A DNA stretch of 64,000 nt. Source: Salinispora tropica CNB-440. Lineage in GTDB: Bacteria; Actinomycetota; Actinomycetes; Mycobacteriales; Micromonosporaceae. The notes under the pieces are model-generated. The model saw only the letters and a program-made list of their open reading frames with translations, made no database searches and was not told the DNA's origin. This document shows, one piece after another, positions 27,995 through 37,538 of this stretch. Position 1 is the stretch's first letter; each line of letters begins with the position of its first letter. The stretch is from NCBI RefSeq assembly GCF_000016425.1, contig NC_009380.1:2050144-2114143 (forward strand), in the 5' to 3' direction. Position numbers and translations under genes: made by a program.

Positions 27995-28828
27995 TCAGCC
28001 CTGGGGTGCGCTCATCGTGAGGTCGGTGATGGTGATTTCCTTCTTCGGGTGTCCACCGCCGGCCTGCTGCGCATAGGCCTCGTCGTCGCCGGCCGCCGCC
28101 ACCTCCTTGACGATGTCCAGCCCACCGGTGATCGTGCCGAGGACGGTGTAGTTCGGGTCGAGCGGCGAGTCGCCGTAGACGATGAAGAACTGGCTGCCGG
28201 TGCTCCCCGGTGCGCCGGAGTTGGCCATCGCGATAACGCCCTCCGGGTACGGGGGCCGCTTGTCCGTGGGCAGGTTCTCCTCGGCCAGCCGGTAGCTCGG
28301 CCCGCCGGTGCCGTCGGTTTCCCGCCAACCATCGCCGGTCGCGCTCGGGTCACCGCACTGGAGCACCTTGATTCCCTCGGTGACGAGGCGGTGGCACTTC
28401 GTGTTGTCGAAGAAGTTCTGCTCGGCGAGGTGGGTGAAGCTGGCGCTGGTGCACGGCGTCTGGGACCGGTCGACCTTGGCCGTGATCTGCCCGAGGTTCG
28501 TGTCGATTGTGAGGGTCTGGGTCCCGGTGTTCGGCTGTTGGTCGCTCGGCAGGCCGACGTCCTTGATCTGTGGGATCCGCTGGTCGGCGGGGATCTCGGT
28601 GAAGGCGCACTCGGCGGCGCCGGCGGTGGTGGTCGAGTCGGTCGACGAGTCGTCGCCGAGGCTCGACACCAGCCAGACGGTGCCGGCGACCACCAGGAGG
28701 AGCGCCGCGCTCGCCCCGACGATCGCCTGGGTCTGTCGACGCCGACGAGCCTGGGCGGTCCGCTCGGCCATCTCCTTCTCGAGCCGAGCGCGAGCCGCCG
28801 CGCGTTGCCGCTCTCCGCTGGACATCAC
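27995..28828 (-). CDS. Membrane-anchored cyclophilin-type peptidyl-prolyl isomerase
   Basis: A 277-residue protein. An Arg/Lys-rich N-terminus (RQRAAARARLEKEM) leads to one membrane segment at about 38-58. The rest is an external cyclophilin domain with FTHLAEQNFFDNTKCHRLV, GSQFFIVYGDSPLDPNYTVLG and FG-like turns. Key catalytic positions of canonical cyclophilins are only partly recognisable, so isomerase activity is probable rather than certain. It would assist folding of exported proteins. A paralogous gene lies immediately upstream on the same strand, 39 bases away. Confidence 0.9.
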   Translation of the reverse strand: MMSSGERQRAAARARLEKEMAERTAQARRRRQTQAIVGASAALLLVVAGTVWLVSSLGDDSSTDSTTTAGAAECAFTEIPADQRIPQIKDVGLPSDQQPNTGTQTLTIDTNLGQITAKVDRSQTPCTSASFTHLAEQNFFDNTKCHRLVTEGIKVLQCGDPSATGDGWRETDGTGGPSYRLAEENLPTDKRPPYPEGVIAMANSGAPGSTGSQFFIVYGDSPLDPNYTVLGTITGGLDIVKEVAAAGDDEAYAQQAGGGHPKKEITITDLTMSAPQG

Positions 28829-28867
28829 GCCTGGATCCTCCTGCGTTATGTGTTCGGGTGGGATCGG

Positions 28868-29743
28868 TCAGCCGGCGCTCGAGTCGGCTGCCGGGGCGGC
28901 CGACGTGGTGGCGGCCGGTGTCGCCGCCGGCTCGGTGACCGTAAGGCTCTGGATGACCACGTCGTCGTCCTTCGGCTTGACCTTCGCTCCGCCCTGATTC
29001 TCCACGGTTGGTAGCGCGCCGATCTTCTCGACCGTATCCAGGCCAGCGGTGACGCGGCCAATGACCGTGTACGCCGGGTCGGCGGTCGTGAAGTCCCTGA
29101 AGAAGATCAGGAACTGACTTCCGTTGGCGCCGGGCACGTTACCGACCATCGCGACCGTGCCCTTCGGGTAGGTCGCGGGCTGGTCGGGCGCCGGGCTCGC
29201 TGACGCCTCCGCGGGGGTGGGAACGTTCTCGTCATAGAAGGAGTAGGCGGGTCCGCCCAGCCCGGTGCCGCTCGGGTCGCCGCAGCGCACCGCGCCCTCG
29301 GTGGTGATTTCGTGGCACTTCGTGTTGTCGTAGAAGGAGTTCGCCGCCAGGTGGGAGATGCTCGCGACGGCGCACGGTGTGGCGGCGGTGTCCAGCTCGG
29401 CGGTGACCGGGGCGCCCTGGTTCGTGACGACCGTCATCGTCCGGACTCCCTCGGTCGGCAGCCCGGTGGTGGCCGGTGTGCCGACGTCCTTCAGGTTGGT
29501 GTTGGCGCTGGCGTCCTCCGGGGTCCAGAGGCAGATCTCCTCGGCCGCGGTGCTCTCGACCGGGTCCTGATCGAAGGCGCCCAGCGCCCAGGCGGAGCCG
29601 GCCACGACCAGGGCGAGGACGACTGCGACACCCACCCCGGCCTGGACCTGCCGTCGGCGGCGGGCCCGAGCGGCCCGTCGGGCCATCTGCCGGTCGAGTT
29701 TTGCCCGCGCCAGTTTGCGCTGCCGATCCCTGCTGGAGGCCAC
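28868..29743 (-). CDS. Membrane-anchored cyclophilin-type peptidyl-prolyl isomerase (paralog)
   Basis: A 291-residue paralog of the downstream gene with the same design: a very basic N-terminus (RARRRRQVQ), a membrane segment at about 37-57 and an external cyclophilin domain (ISHLAANSFYDNTKCHEIT ... GSQFLIFFRDFTTADPAYTVIG). A Pro/Ala/Ser linker interrupts the domain and the C-terminal 25 residues are Ala/Ser/Thr-rich. GTG 29743 was chosen because it follows a GGAAGGGGAGCG-like stretch and gives VASSRDRQRK; the open frame extends further but codes implausible Arg-rich sequence overlapping the divergent gene. The pair probably arose by tandem duplication. Confidence 0.88.
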   Translation of the reverse strand: MASSRDRQRKLARAKLDRQMARRAARARRRRQVQAGVGVAVVLALVVAGSAWALGAFDQDPVESTAAEEICLWTPEDASANTNLKDVGTPATTGLPTEGVRTMTVVTNQGAPVTAELDTAATPCAVASISHLAANSFYDNTKCHEITTEGAVRCGDPSGTGLGGPAYSFYDENVPTPAEASASPAPDQPATYPKGTVAMVGNVPGANGSQFLIFFRDFTTADPAYTVIGRVTAGLDTVEKIGALPTVENQGGAKVKPKDDDVVIQSLTVTEPAATPAATTSAAPAADSSAG

Positions 29744-29980
29744 CCGCGCTCCCCTTCCTCTACCCTGGTTCCGTGACGGGCGGCCCGACCGTTGGTCAGG
29801 TGTGCCATGCCACACGCCCGCCAGAGTGTACGGCCAGCGGCTGGGATTGTCGTGTACGAGGTGGGGCGGTGGTGACTCGCGGACGTTGCCGCACCCACGA
29901 CCGGGCCGCACCGTGCGAGATCGGGTGCGTTGGCGACTAGGCTCAGCAGACGACCTGACACCTCGAGGGAGGGAGTAGCC

Positions 29981-30697
29981 GTGCTCGTGGCCGGATTTCC
30001 CGCGGATGCCTTCGGCACCAACTGCTATGTGGTCGCGACGGCGCCGGGGGAGCAGTGTGTGGTGGTCGATCCCGGTATCGGGGTACTCGACCGACTTGAC
30101 GCCCTGCTGGCCGAGCATCGCCTGCATCCGGCCGCTGTCCTGCTGACCCACGGCCACCTCGACCACACCTTCTCCGTCGCGCCGGTCTGCGGTGCGCGCG
30201 GCGTCACCGCGTACGTCCACCCGGCCGACCGGGAACTCCTCGCGGATCCGGCGAAAGGCCTCTCGGTCGACCTGGCCGGGCTCTTCGGCGGTCGTCTGCC
30301 GTACACCGAGCCGGAGGACGTCGCCGAACTGACCGACGGCGCCACGCTCGAGCTGGCTGGCTTGGAACTCACCGTTGACCACGCGCCGGGCCATACCGGC
30401 GGGTCGGTGCTCTTCCGGATGCCCGGCGCGGGCTCCCGCTGGGAGGCAGACGAGATCTGCCTCTCCGGTGACGTGCTCTTCGCCGGCTCGATCGGCCGCA
30501 CCGACCTGCCGGGCGGCAGCCATTCGACGATGCTTGCCAGCCTGCGGAGTAAGATCCTTCCGCTGGCGGATGACACGGTCGTGCTGCCCGGCCACGGTCC
30601 CGCCACGACCATCGGCCGGGAACGCGCCGCCAACCCGTATCTCCTTGAGGTGGCGGGCGAGCAGGCGCGACCGGCGGCCCCCGCCCGCGGCCTGTAG
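29981..30697 (+). CDS. Metallo-beta-lactamase-fold hydrolase (glyoxalase II-like)
   Basis: A 238-residue zinc hydrolase. GTG 29981 follows GAGGGAGGGA. The metal motif is THGHLDHTF (T-H-x-H-x-D-H), with further ligands in DHAPGHTGGSV, CLSGDVLF and LPGHGP. This pattern fits hydroxyacylglutathione-hydrolase-like proteins, which in actinomycetes may act on mycothiol or other thioesters, since glutathione is generally absent. A conserved neighbour of hisS in actinomycetes. Substrate unknown. Confidence 0.9.
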   Translation: MLVAGFPADAFGTNCYVVATAPGEQCVVVDPGIGVLDRLDALLAEHRLHPAAVLLTHGHLDHTFSVAPVCGARGVTAYVHPADRELLADPAKGLSVDLAGLFGGRLPYTEPEDVAELTDGATLELAGLELTVDHAPGHTGGSVLFRMPGAGSRWEADEICLSGDVLFAGSIGRTDLPGGSHSTMLASLRSKILPLADDTVVLPGHGPATTIGRERAANPYLLEVAGEQARPAAPARGL

Positions 30698-30714
30698 CCG
30701 CCGCACCATACTTC

Positions 30715-30733
30715 CCCGCGCGGACCGCGCGGG
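30715..30733. repeat. 19-bp palindrome before hisS
   Basis: Two perfect 9-bp arms flank a single A, directly followed by the 8-bp palindrome TTCGCGAA (30734-30741). It lies between the hydrolase stop and the hisS Shine-Dalgarno. It could be a weak terminator or attenuator, or simply high-GC chance. Confidence 0.35.
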
Positions 30734-30750
30734 TTCGCGAACGGAGCACC

Positions 30751-32079
30751 ATGAGTAAGCCCACGCCGATCTCCGGCTTTCCGGAGTGGACGCCCGCCCA
30801 GCGGATGATCGAACAGTACGTTCTGGACCGGATCCGGGGCACCTTCGAGCGGTACGGGTTCGCCCCGCTGGAGACCCGCGCGGTCGAGCCGCTCGACCAG
30901 CTGTTGCGGAAGGGGGAGACCTCCAAGGAGGTCTACCTGCTCCGGCGGCTGCAGGCCGACCCCGATGGACCAACCGGCGACGACGCGCTCGGCCTGCACT
31001 TCGACCTGACCGTGCCGTTCGCCCGGTACGTGCTGGAGAACGCGGGCAAGCTTCAGTTCCCGTTCCGCCGCTACCAGATCCAGAAGGTGTGGCGGGGCGA
31101 GCGACCGCAGGAGGGTCGCTACCGGGAGTTCCTGCAGGCGGACATCGACATCGTCGACCGGGACACGCTGGCGCCGCACCACGAGGCCGAGATGCCGTTG
31201 GTGATCGGGGACGCGCTGCGGTCGCTGCCGATTCCGCCGGTGCGGATCCAGGTCAACAACCGCAAGATCTGCGAGGGCTTCTACCGGGGAGTGGGGCTCA
31301 CCGACCCGGAGGCGGCGCTGCGCGCGGTCGACAAGATTGACAAGATCGGCCCGGCCCGGGTGGCGGACCTCCTGGCCGCCACGGCCGGGGCGACCGAGGC
31401 GCAGGCGAAGGCCGTGCTGGCGCTGGCGGAGATCTCGGCGCCGGATGCGTCGTTCGCCGACGCGGTGAATGCGCTCGGGGTCAGTCACCCGCTGCTCGAC
31501 GAGGGCCTCGCGGAGTTGGTCCAGGTGATGCAGACCGCCGCCGAGCACGCTCCCGGCCTCTGCGTCGCCGACCTGCGGATCGCCCGCGGCCTGGACTACT
31601 ACACCGGGACCGTCTACGAGACGCAGCTGGTCGGGTACGAGCGGTTCGGCTCGATCTGCTCCGGCGGCCGGTACGACAGCCTGGCCAGCGCCGGTGCCGT
31701 CGCGTTCCCCGGGGTGGGCATCTCGATCGGCGTGACCCGGCTGCTCGGCCTGCTCTTCGGTGCCGGGGCGTTGACCATCTCCCGCCCGGTCCCCACCTGC
31801 GTGGTGGTGGCGGTGACCAGCGAGGCGCAGCGGGCGGTGAGTAACCGGGTCGCCGAGGCGCTGCGGGCCCGGGGCATCTGCACCGAGGTCGCGCCGAGCG
31901 CGGCGAAGTTCGGCAAGCAGATTCGCTACGCCGAGCGCCGGGGCATCCCATACGTGTGGTTCCCGGGCACGGACGAGGGCGAGGGCGAGGTCAAGGACAT
32001 CCGTACCGGTGCGCAGGTGTCGGCGCGGGCCGAGGTGTGGCAGCCGCCGACGGCGGACCTGCGGCCGGTGGTGAGCTGA
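30751..32079 (+). CDS. hisS: Histidyl-tRNA synthetase
   Basis: A 442-residue class II synthetase. Motif 2 is around FRYQIQKVWRGERPQEGRYREFLQ (here preceded by the HFDLTVPFARYV strand). The His-specific motifs are IARGLDYYTGTVYE (HisA-type signature LDYYTG) and SICSGGRYDSL. Motif 3 is VGISIGVTRLLGLL, followed by an anticodon-binding domain. The ATG at 30751 lies after GGAGCACC. Conserved order rel ... hisS ... aspS supports the call. Confidence 0.97.
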   Translation: MSKPTPISGFPEWTPAQRMIEQYVLDRIRGTFERYGFAPLETRAVEPLDQLLRKGETSKEVYLLRRLQADPDGPTGDDALGLHFDLTVPFARYVLENAGKLQFPFRRYQIQKVWRGERPQEGRYREFLQADIDIVDRDTLAPHHEAEMPLVIGDALRSLPIPPVRIQVNNRKICEGFYRGVGLTDPEAALRAVDKIDKIGPARVADLLAATAGATEAQAKAVLALAEISAPDASFADAVNALGVSHPLLDEGLAELVQVMQTAAEHAPGLCVADLRIARGLDYYTGTVYETQLVGYERFGSICSGGRYDSLASAGAVAFPGVGISIGVTRLLGLLFGAGALTISRPVPTCVVVAVTSEAQRAVSNRVAEALRARGICTEVAPSAAKFGKQIRYAERRGIPYVWFPGTDEGEGEVKDIRTGAQVSARAEVWQPPTADLRPVVS

Positions 32080-32186
32080 GCTGAGGCGACCACCGACCCG
32101 CCTTCGGCTGGTGCCGGTGTTGGTCGGCAGGAAACCGCTGTTCCGGGGCGCGCCTGGGATGTTACTGGCGCGGATCGGCGATCAGA

Positions 32187-32217
32187 CCTACGGTGGCGTA
32201 AGTTACGCCACCGTAGG
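32187..32217. promoter_or_regulatory. perfect 31-bp palindromic operator before the desaturase gene
   Basis: Two perfect 15-bp arms (32187-32201 and 32203-32217) flank one G. The left arm contains TACGGT, a TANNNT -10 candidate, and the right arm runs into the Shine-Dalgarno 10 bases before the ATG. Palindromes of this GTAA/TTAC-centred form are typical TetR-family operators in actinomycete lipid genes. The repressor is not encoded nearby. Confidence 0.75.
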
Positions 32218-32226
32218 GAGACCCGC

Positions 32227-33162
32227 ATGACCGTCCTCAGCCAGACCGCCCTTCTGCACGAGCTGGAAGTCGTCGTGGAGAAGAACCTCGACCGGCACCT
32301 GTCGATCGCGAAGGAGTGGTTTCCGCACGAGTACGTGCCGTGGAGCGAGGGGCGGACGTTCGACGGCCCGCTCGGTGGCCAGGCGTGGACGCAGGCCGAC
32401 TCGTCGCTGCCCGAGATCGCTCGTACCGCGTTGATCGTCAACCTGCTCACCGAGGACAACCTGCCCTCGTACCACCACCAGATCGCCACCCTCTTCGGCC
32501 GGGACGGGGCGTGGGGGACCTGGGTGCACCGGTGGACGGCCGAGGAGGCGCGGCACGGCATCGCGATCCGTGACTACCTGACGGTGACCCGGGCGGTCGA
32601 CCCGGTGGCCCTGGAACGGACCCGGATGACCCACATGTCGGCCGGCTACCGCAACGCGCACGACGAGGAGATGCTGCACTCGCTCGCGTACGTGTCGTTC
32701 CAGGAGTTGGCCACCCGGATCGCGCACCGGAACACCGGCCGCGCCACCGGCGATCCGTTGTGCGAGGCGTTGCTGGCGCGAATCGCCACCGACGAGAACC
32801 TGCACATGCTGTTCTACCGAAACCTGCTCGGCGCCTCCTTCGAGCTGGCCCCCAGCCAGACGATGCGGGCGGTGGCCGACGTGCTGGCCGAGTTCCAGAT
32901 GCCGGGCAACGGCATCGAGGGGTTCGCCCGGAAGTCCGTCGCGATCGCCCTGGCCGGCATCTACGACCTGCGCCAGCACCGGGACGAGGTGGTAATGCCG
33001 GTGCTGCGGCAGTGGGACATCTTCGAGGTGTCGGGTCTGAACGCGGACGGCGAGGCGGCCCGGGAGCAGATCGCGGCCCACCTCGACGGCCTGGAGCTCG
33101 CCGCGTCCCGATTCGAGGAGAAGCGTGACGCCCGCCGCGCCCGGAAGGCCGCCCGGAGCTGA
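32227..33162 (+). CDS. Acyl-ACP desaturase-like ferritin-fold diiron protein
   Basis: A 311-residue soluble diiron enzyme of the stearoyl-ACP desaturase family (FA_desaturase_2), expected to introduce a double bond into an acyl chain on ACP or CoA. Iron-ligand motifs are visible: E in LLTEDNLPSYHH, EEARHG (E-x-x-H), and DENLHM near residue 195 (E-N-L-H). The N-terminus ELEVVVEKNLDRHLSIAKEWFPHEYVPW is characteristic of actinobacterial DesA. The gene is single, with a palindromic operator at its start region, so expression is probably tuned by fatty-acid signals. Confidence 0.92.
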   Translation: MTVLSQTALLHELEVVVEKNLDRHLSIAKEWFPHEYVPWSEGRTFDGPLGGQAWTQADSSLPEIARTALIVNLLTEDNLPSYHHQIATLFGRDGAWGTWVHRWTAEEARHGIAIRDYLTVTRAVDPVALERTRMTHMSAGYRNAHDEEMLHSLAYVSFQELATRIAHRNTGRATGDPLCEALLARIATDENLHMLFYRNLLGASFELAPSQTMRAVADVLAEFQMPGNGIEGFARKSVAIALAGIYDLRQHRDEVVMPVLRQWDIFEVSGLNADGEAAREQIAAHLDGLELAASRFEEKRDARRARKAARS

Positions 33163-33435
33163 CGGCCGGGGCGCGGCACCGCCGTCCAGCCGACGGCGAC
33201 GGGCGGCACCATGCCGGTGGGCCTCGCGCGCGGCGGTGCCCTCCTTCCGCGTACCCGACAAACGGCGGTGCGGTAGCCCTGACAGAATGCCGGTGCAGAG
33301 ACACTCTGCTCCGGGGCAGAATGCCGGTGCAGAGACATCGTGCCCCGGAAAAGGCTGGAAATGAGGATGCGGCCCCGGGGCGGCCCGGAGAGGATGCCGG
33401 GCAGATCCATTCCGCAGACAAGGGAGACGCACGTC
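33163..33435 (+). other. aspS leader region
   Basis: A 273-base interval without a credible gene. It contains a two-copy 34-bp tandem repeat and a weak inverted repeat TCTGC-N6-GCAGA at the repeat junction. The aspS Shine-Dalgarno AGGGAG is at 33421-33426. No T-box features were recognised. Confidence 0.45.
33283..33350 (+). repeat. two-copy 34-bp tandem repeat upstream of aspS
   Basis: Units 33283-33316 and 33317-33350 share an identical 21-bp core (33283-33303 and 33317-33337) and diverge in the remaining 13 bases. Function unknown. Candidates are a regulatory binding array or an RNA leader structure. Confidence 0.8.
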
Positions 33436-35259
<1,824 letters not shown>

Positions 35260-35277
35260 TCGCCTCGTTGGTCATAC

Positions 35278-35310
35278 CAGTGGCGGCCCGGCTTTGCCGG
35301 GCCGCCACTG
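35278..35310 (+). terminator. strong hairpin terminator after aspS
   Basis: A perfect 15-bp stem (35278-35292 with 35296-35310) with a TTT loop lies about 20 bases after the aspS stop. One of the strongest terminator-like structures in the window. Confidence 0.85.
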
Positions 35311-35376
35311 TCGTGTTCGGCGCCCGGTGTTGGGCTGAGCGGTGCGGGGCAGTCGAACCCGAAGAACTTGCAAAAT

Positions 35377-35403
35377 TTCTGTGCACAACAGTTGTGCACA
35401 GAA
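35377..35403. promoter_or_regulatory. 27-bp perfect palindrome over the -35 region of the arsR-like gene
   Basis: Two perfect 13-bp arms flank one A. The repeated TGTGCACA half-element is typical of symmetric repressor sites. A TTGTGC hexamer (35392-35397) within it is an acceptable -35, 18 bases before the TAGTGT -10. The encoded regulator is the obvious candidate binder. Confidence 0.7.
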
Positions 35404-35433
35404 GTCATGCAAAGATAGTGTGCAAGCATGACT
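35403..35433. promoter_or_regulatory. second inverted repeat covering -10 and start codon
   Basis: Perfect 8-bp arms (35403-35410 and 35426-35433) lie 15 bases apart. They enclose TAGTGT (35416-35421, TANNNT) and include the ATG at 35428. The -10 to ATG distance is 6 bases and no Shine-Dalgarno exists, so the mRNA is probably leaderless and tightly autoregulated. Confidence 0.6.
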
Positions 35434-36024
35434 GATGACCGGGAACGGGCCGGGCCCACTCCGCGTGCGGTGCACATCGACCACCGCCAGGTGCGGGTGC
35501 TGGCTCACCCACTGCGGATCCGGCTCCTCGGGGCGCTGCGGGTGCAGGGCCCGTCGACCGCCACCACGCTGGCCGAACTGCTCGACACCAACACCGGTGC
35601 CACCAGCTATCACCTGCGTCAGCTCGCCGACGTGGGGCTGGTCGCCGAGGACCCCGACCGGGGCACCGGCCGGCAGCGCTGGTGGCGGGCCGCGCACGAG
35701 CTCACCGACTTCGACCCCACCGACTTCGACGACGACCCGGATGCCCGCGCCGCCATGGAGTGGATCCAGGGTCACCAGGTGCGCCTGTTGGCCGAGCAGG
35801 CGCAGCGGTGGTTCGCGGCGCAGAGCCAGTGGTCGTCGGAGTGGCGGGACGCCTTCGGGATGGGCGACGCCTTCCTGACCCTCCCGGCAGACCGGCTGAA
35901 GGCGCTCAACGACGAGCTCTGGCAGGTCCTGGAGCGGTACCGCGAAGCGGCCGACCCGGCTGAGCCTGGTGCCGAGCAGGTTCAGGTCTACCTCGGCGCC
36001 TACCCGTTGCCGAAGGAGGCGTGA
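35428..36024 (+). CDS. ArsR-family-like winged-helix transcriptional regulator
   Basis: A 198-residue regulator. Residues about 20-90 form a winged helix (LAHPLRIRLLGALRVQGPSTATTLAELL ... TSYHLRQLADVGLVAE) of the ArsR/HTH_20 type. A helical C-terminal half with RWFAAQSQWSSEWRDAFGMGDAFLTL is probably for dimerisation or ligand binding. It has no obvious metal-binding cysteines. The stop overlaps the MFS gene region, so the two form a regulator-exporter operon. Two palindromes at its own promoter suggest autorepression relieved by a compound the exporter removes. Confidence 0.88.
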   Translation: MTDDRERAGPTPRAVHIDHRQVRVLAHPLRIRLLGALRVQGPSTATTLAELLDTNTGATSYHLRQLADVGLVAEDPDRGTGRQRWWRAAHELTDFDPTDFDDDPDARAAMEWIQGHQVRLLAEQAQRWFAAQSQWSSEWRDAFGMGDAFLTLPADRLKALNDELWQVLERYREAADPAEPGAEQVQVYLGAYPLPKEA

Positions 36025-37418
36025 TGGCTACCCTCTCGGTCCATCAGGTCCGCCACCGCTATCTCATCCTGCTCGGCCTGCGCTGGCTGCCGGTCGGCCT
36101 GCTGGTTCCGGTCTTCGTCCTGCTGATGCAGGAGCGGGGCCTCACCCTTGCCGAGATCGGCATGGCGTTCGCGGCCCAGGGTGTCCTCGTCCTCGCGCTC
36201 GAGTTGCCGACCGCCGGGCTCGCCGACGCCGTGGGACGCCGGCCGGTGCTGGTGCTCGCCGCGGTGGTCAACCTCGCCTCCGTGGCGCTCTTCGTCGTGG
36301 CCGACTCGTTCGCCCTACTGGTGGCGGTGTGGGCGTTGCAGGGGGTCTATCGGGCGCTGGACAGCGGCCCGCTCGAGTCCTGGTTCGTGGACAGCACCCT
36401 CGCCGCCGACCCTGAGGCCGAGTACGAGCGGGGCCTGAGCCAGGGCGGGACGGCGGTCGGCGTCGCCATGGCGGCCGGTGCCCTGCTCAGCGGCGGGCTG
36501 GTCGCGTTCGGCCCGGTCGGCCCGTTCAGCGCGTTGACCATGCCGATCGTGGCCATCGTGGTGTTGCAGGTCGTCGGGCTGGTGGCCCTCCTCGCCCTGC
36601 TGCGCGAGCGTCGTCCCACCGCCGGGTCGTCGGCGCTACGCGAGTCGATCGCGGAGGCCCCCCGGATGATCGGCCAGGCGATGGGGCTGCTGCGCCGCTC
36701 CCGGGTGCTGCTCGCCCTGCTCTCGGTCGAGCTCTTCTGGGGCTTCGGCATGGTCACTTTCGAAGCTCTCCTGCCGGTCCGACTCGCCGAGGTGCTCGGC
36801 GACGCCGATCGGGCCGGGGCGCTGCTCGGGCCGGCGACCATGGTGGCCTGGCTCGCGAATGCCGGCGGCGCGGCGGCGACCCCGCTGCTCACCCGGCGAC
36901 TGGGCGCCGCGCCCGCCGCGGCGCTGCTGCGGATCGCGCAGGGCGTCACCGTGGTCGGGATGGCGCTGCTCGCCGGTCCGGTCGGCGTGCTGGTCGCCTT
37001 CGTCGTGTGCTACGTCGTGCATGGCGCCTCGAACCCGTTGCACATGGGGCTGGTGCACCGACAGGTCGACGGGCCGTACCGGACCAGTGTGGTGTCCCTG
37101 AACTCGATGGTGTCCATGCCCGCCGGTGCCGCCGGGGGGATCGTGCTCGGCCTGGTCGCCGACCGTGCCGGCGTCAGCGTCGCGATGCTGGTCGGCGCGG
37201 TCGTGCTCGTGATTGCCGCGCCGCTGTACCTGCCCGCCTGGCGGGCGAGCCGGGACGGTTCTCCCGCCCCGGTCGGTGCGCCAACGGCCGCCGCCTCCCC
37301 CGAGCCCCCGGAACCGGCGACCCAGCCCGACACCTCGGCGCCGGTCAGTGGGCAGCCCGGCGTGCCCCCGGCTCGCGACGGTGATCCGACAACCGGCGCG
37401 GGCGCGGCACGGCGCTGA
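36024..37418 (+). CDS. MFS transporter, probable drug efflux
   Basis: A 464-residue transporter with about 12 membrane segments. ATG 36024 lies 4 bases after AAGGAGG; a GTG at 36021 in the same frame is possible. The motif A-like loop between TM2 and TM3 is GLADAVGRRPVLV (G-x-x-x-D-x-x-G-R-R form), typical of the drug:H+ antiporter group. The last 50 residues are a Pro/Ala-rich soluble tail. Co-transcribed with the upstream regulator, and ends at a 19-bp hairpin. Confidence 0.92.
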   Translation: MATLSVHQVRHRYLILLGLRWLPVGLLVPVFVLLMQERGLTLAEIGMAFAAQGVLVLALELPTAGLADAVGRRPVLVLAAVVNLASVALFVVADSFALLVAVWALQGVYRALDSGPLESWFVDSTLAADPEAEYERGLSQGGTAVGVAMAAGALLSGGLVAFGPVGPFSALTMPIVAIVVLQVVGLVALLALLRERRPTAGSSALRESIAEAPRMIGQAMGLLRRSRVLLALLSVELFWGFGMVTFEALLPVRLAEVLGDADRAGALLGPATMVAWLANAGGAAATPLLTRRLGAAPAAALLRIAQGVTVVGMALLAGPVGVLVAFVVCYVVHGASNPLHMGLVHRQVDGPYRTSVVSLNSMVSMPAGAAGGIVLGLVADRAGVSVAMLVGAVVLVIAAPLYLPAWRASRDGSPAPVGAPTAAASPEPPEPATQPDTSAPVSGQPGVPPARDGDPTTGAGAARR

Positions 37419-37419
37419 C

Positions 37420-37460
37420 GCCCGTGCCACCGGCCGCGTCGCGCGGCCGGTGGCACGGGC
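37420..37460 (+). terminator. 19-bp perfect hairpin after the MFS gene
   Basis: A perfect 19-bp stem (37420-37438 with 37442-37460) with a TCG loop begins immediately after the stop codon. A very stable terminator, and the longest perfect stem I noticed in the window. Confidence 0.85.
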
Positions 37461-37525
37461 CGAACCGGAGGAGCAGGTCAGCTCTTCCCGGCGGCGCTGA
37501 TTCTGGCGACCCCGGCCGCGCCCGG

Positions 37526-37531
37526 TACTGT
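37526..37531 (+). promoter_or_regulatory. TANNNT -10 box for a leaderless rarA mRNA
   Basis: TACTGT is followed by 7 bases and the ATG at 37539, with no Shine-Dalgarno. A GTG at 37536 in frame would also fall near the transcription start. Confidence 0.45.
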
Positions 37532-37538
37532 TCCCGTG

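Noticed and set aside
28868..30973. Very long minus-strand open frame (701 codons) overlapping hydrolase and hisS starts
   Set aside because: Only the last 291 codons encode recognisable protein. The upstream part is antisense to the metallo-hydrolase gene and codes Arg/Gly-rich sequence typical of high-GC shadow frames.
33283..33350. CRISPR array
   Set aside because: Only two tandem units with a 13-base difference region, no further repeats and no cas genes nearby.
33163..33435. T-box or riboswitch in the aspS leader
   Set aside because: No T-box sequence, specifier loop or known aptamer pattern was found; the direct repeat does not form a recognisable RNA motif.
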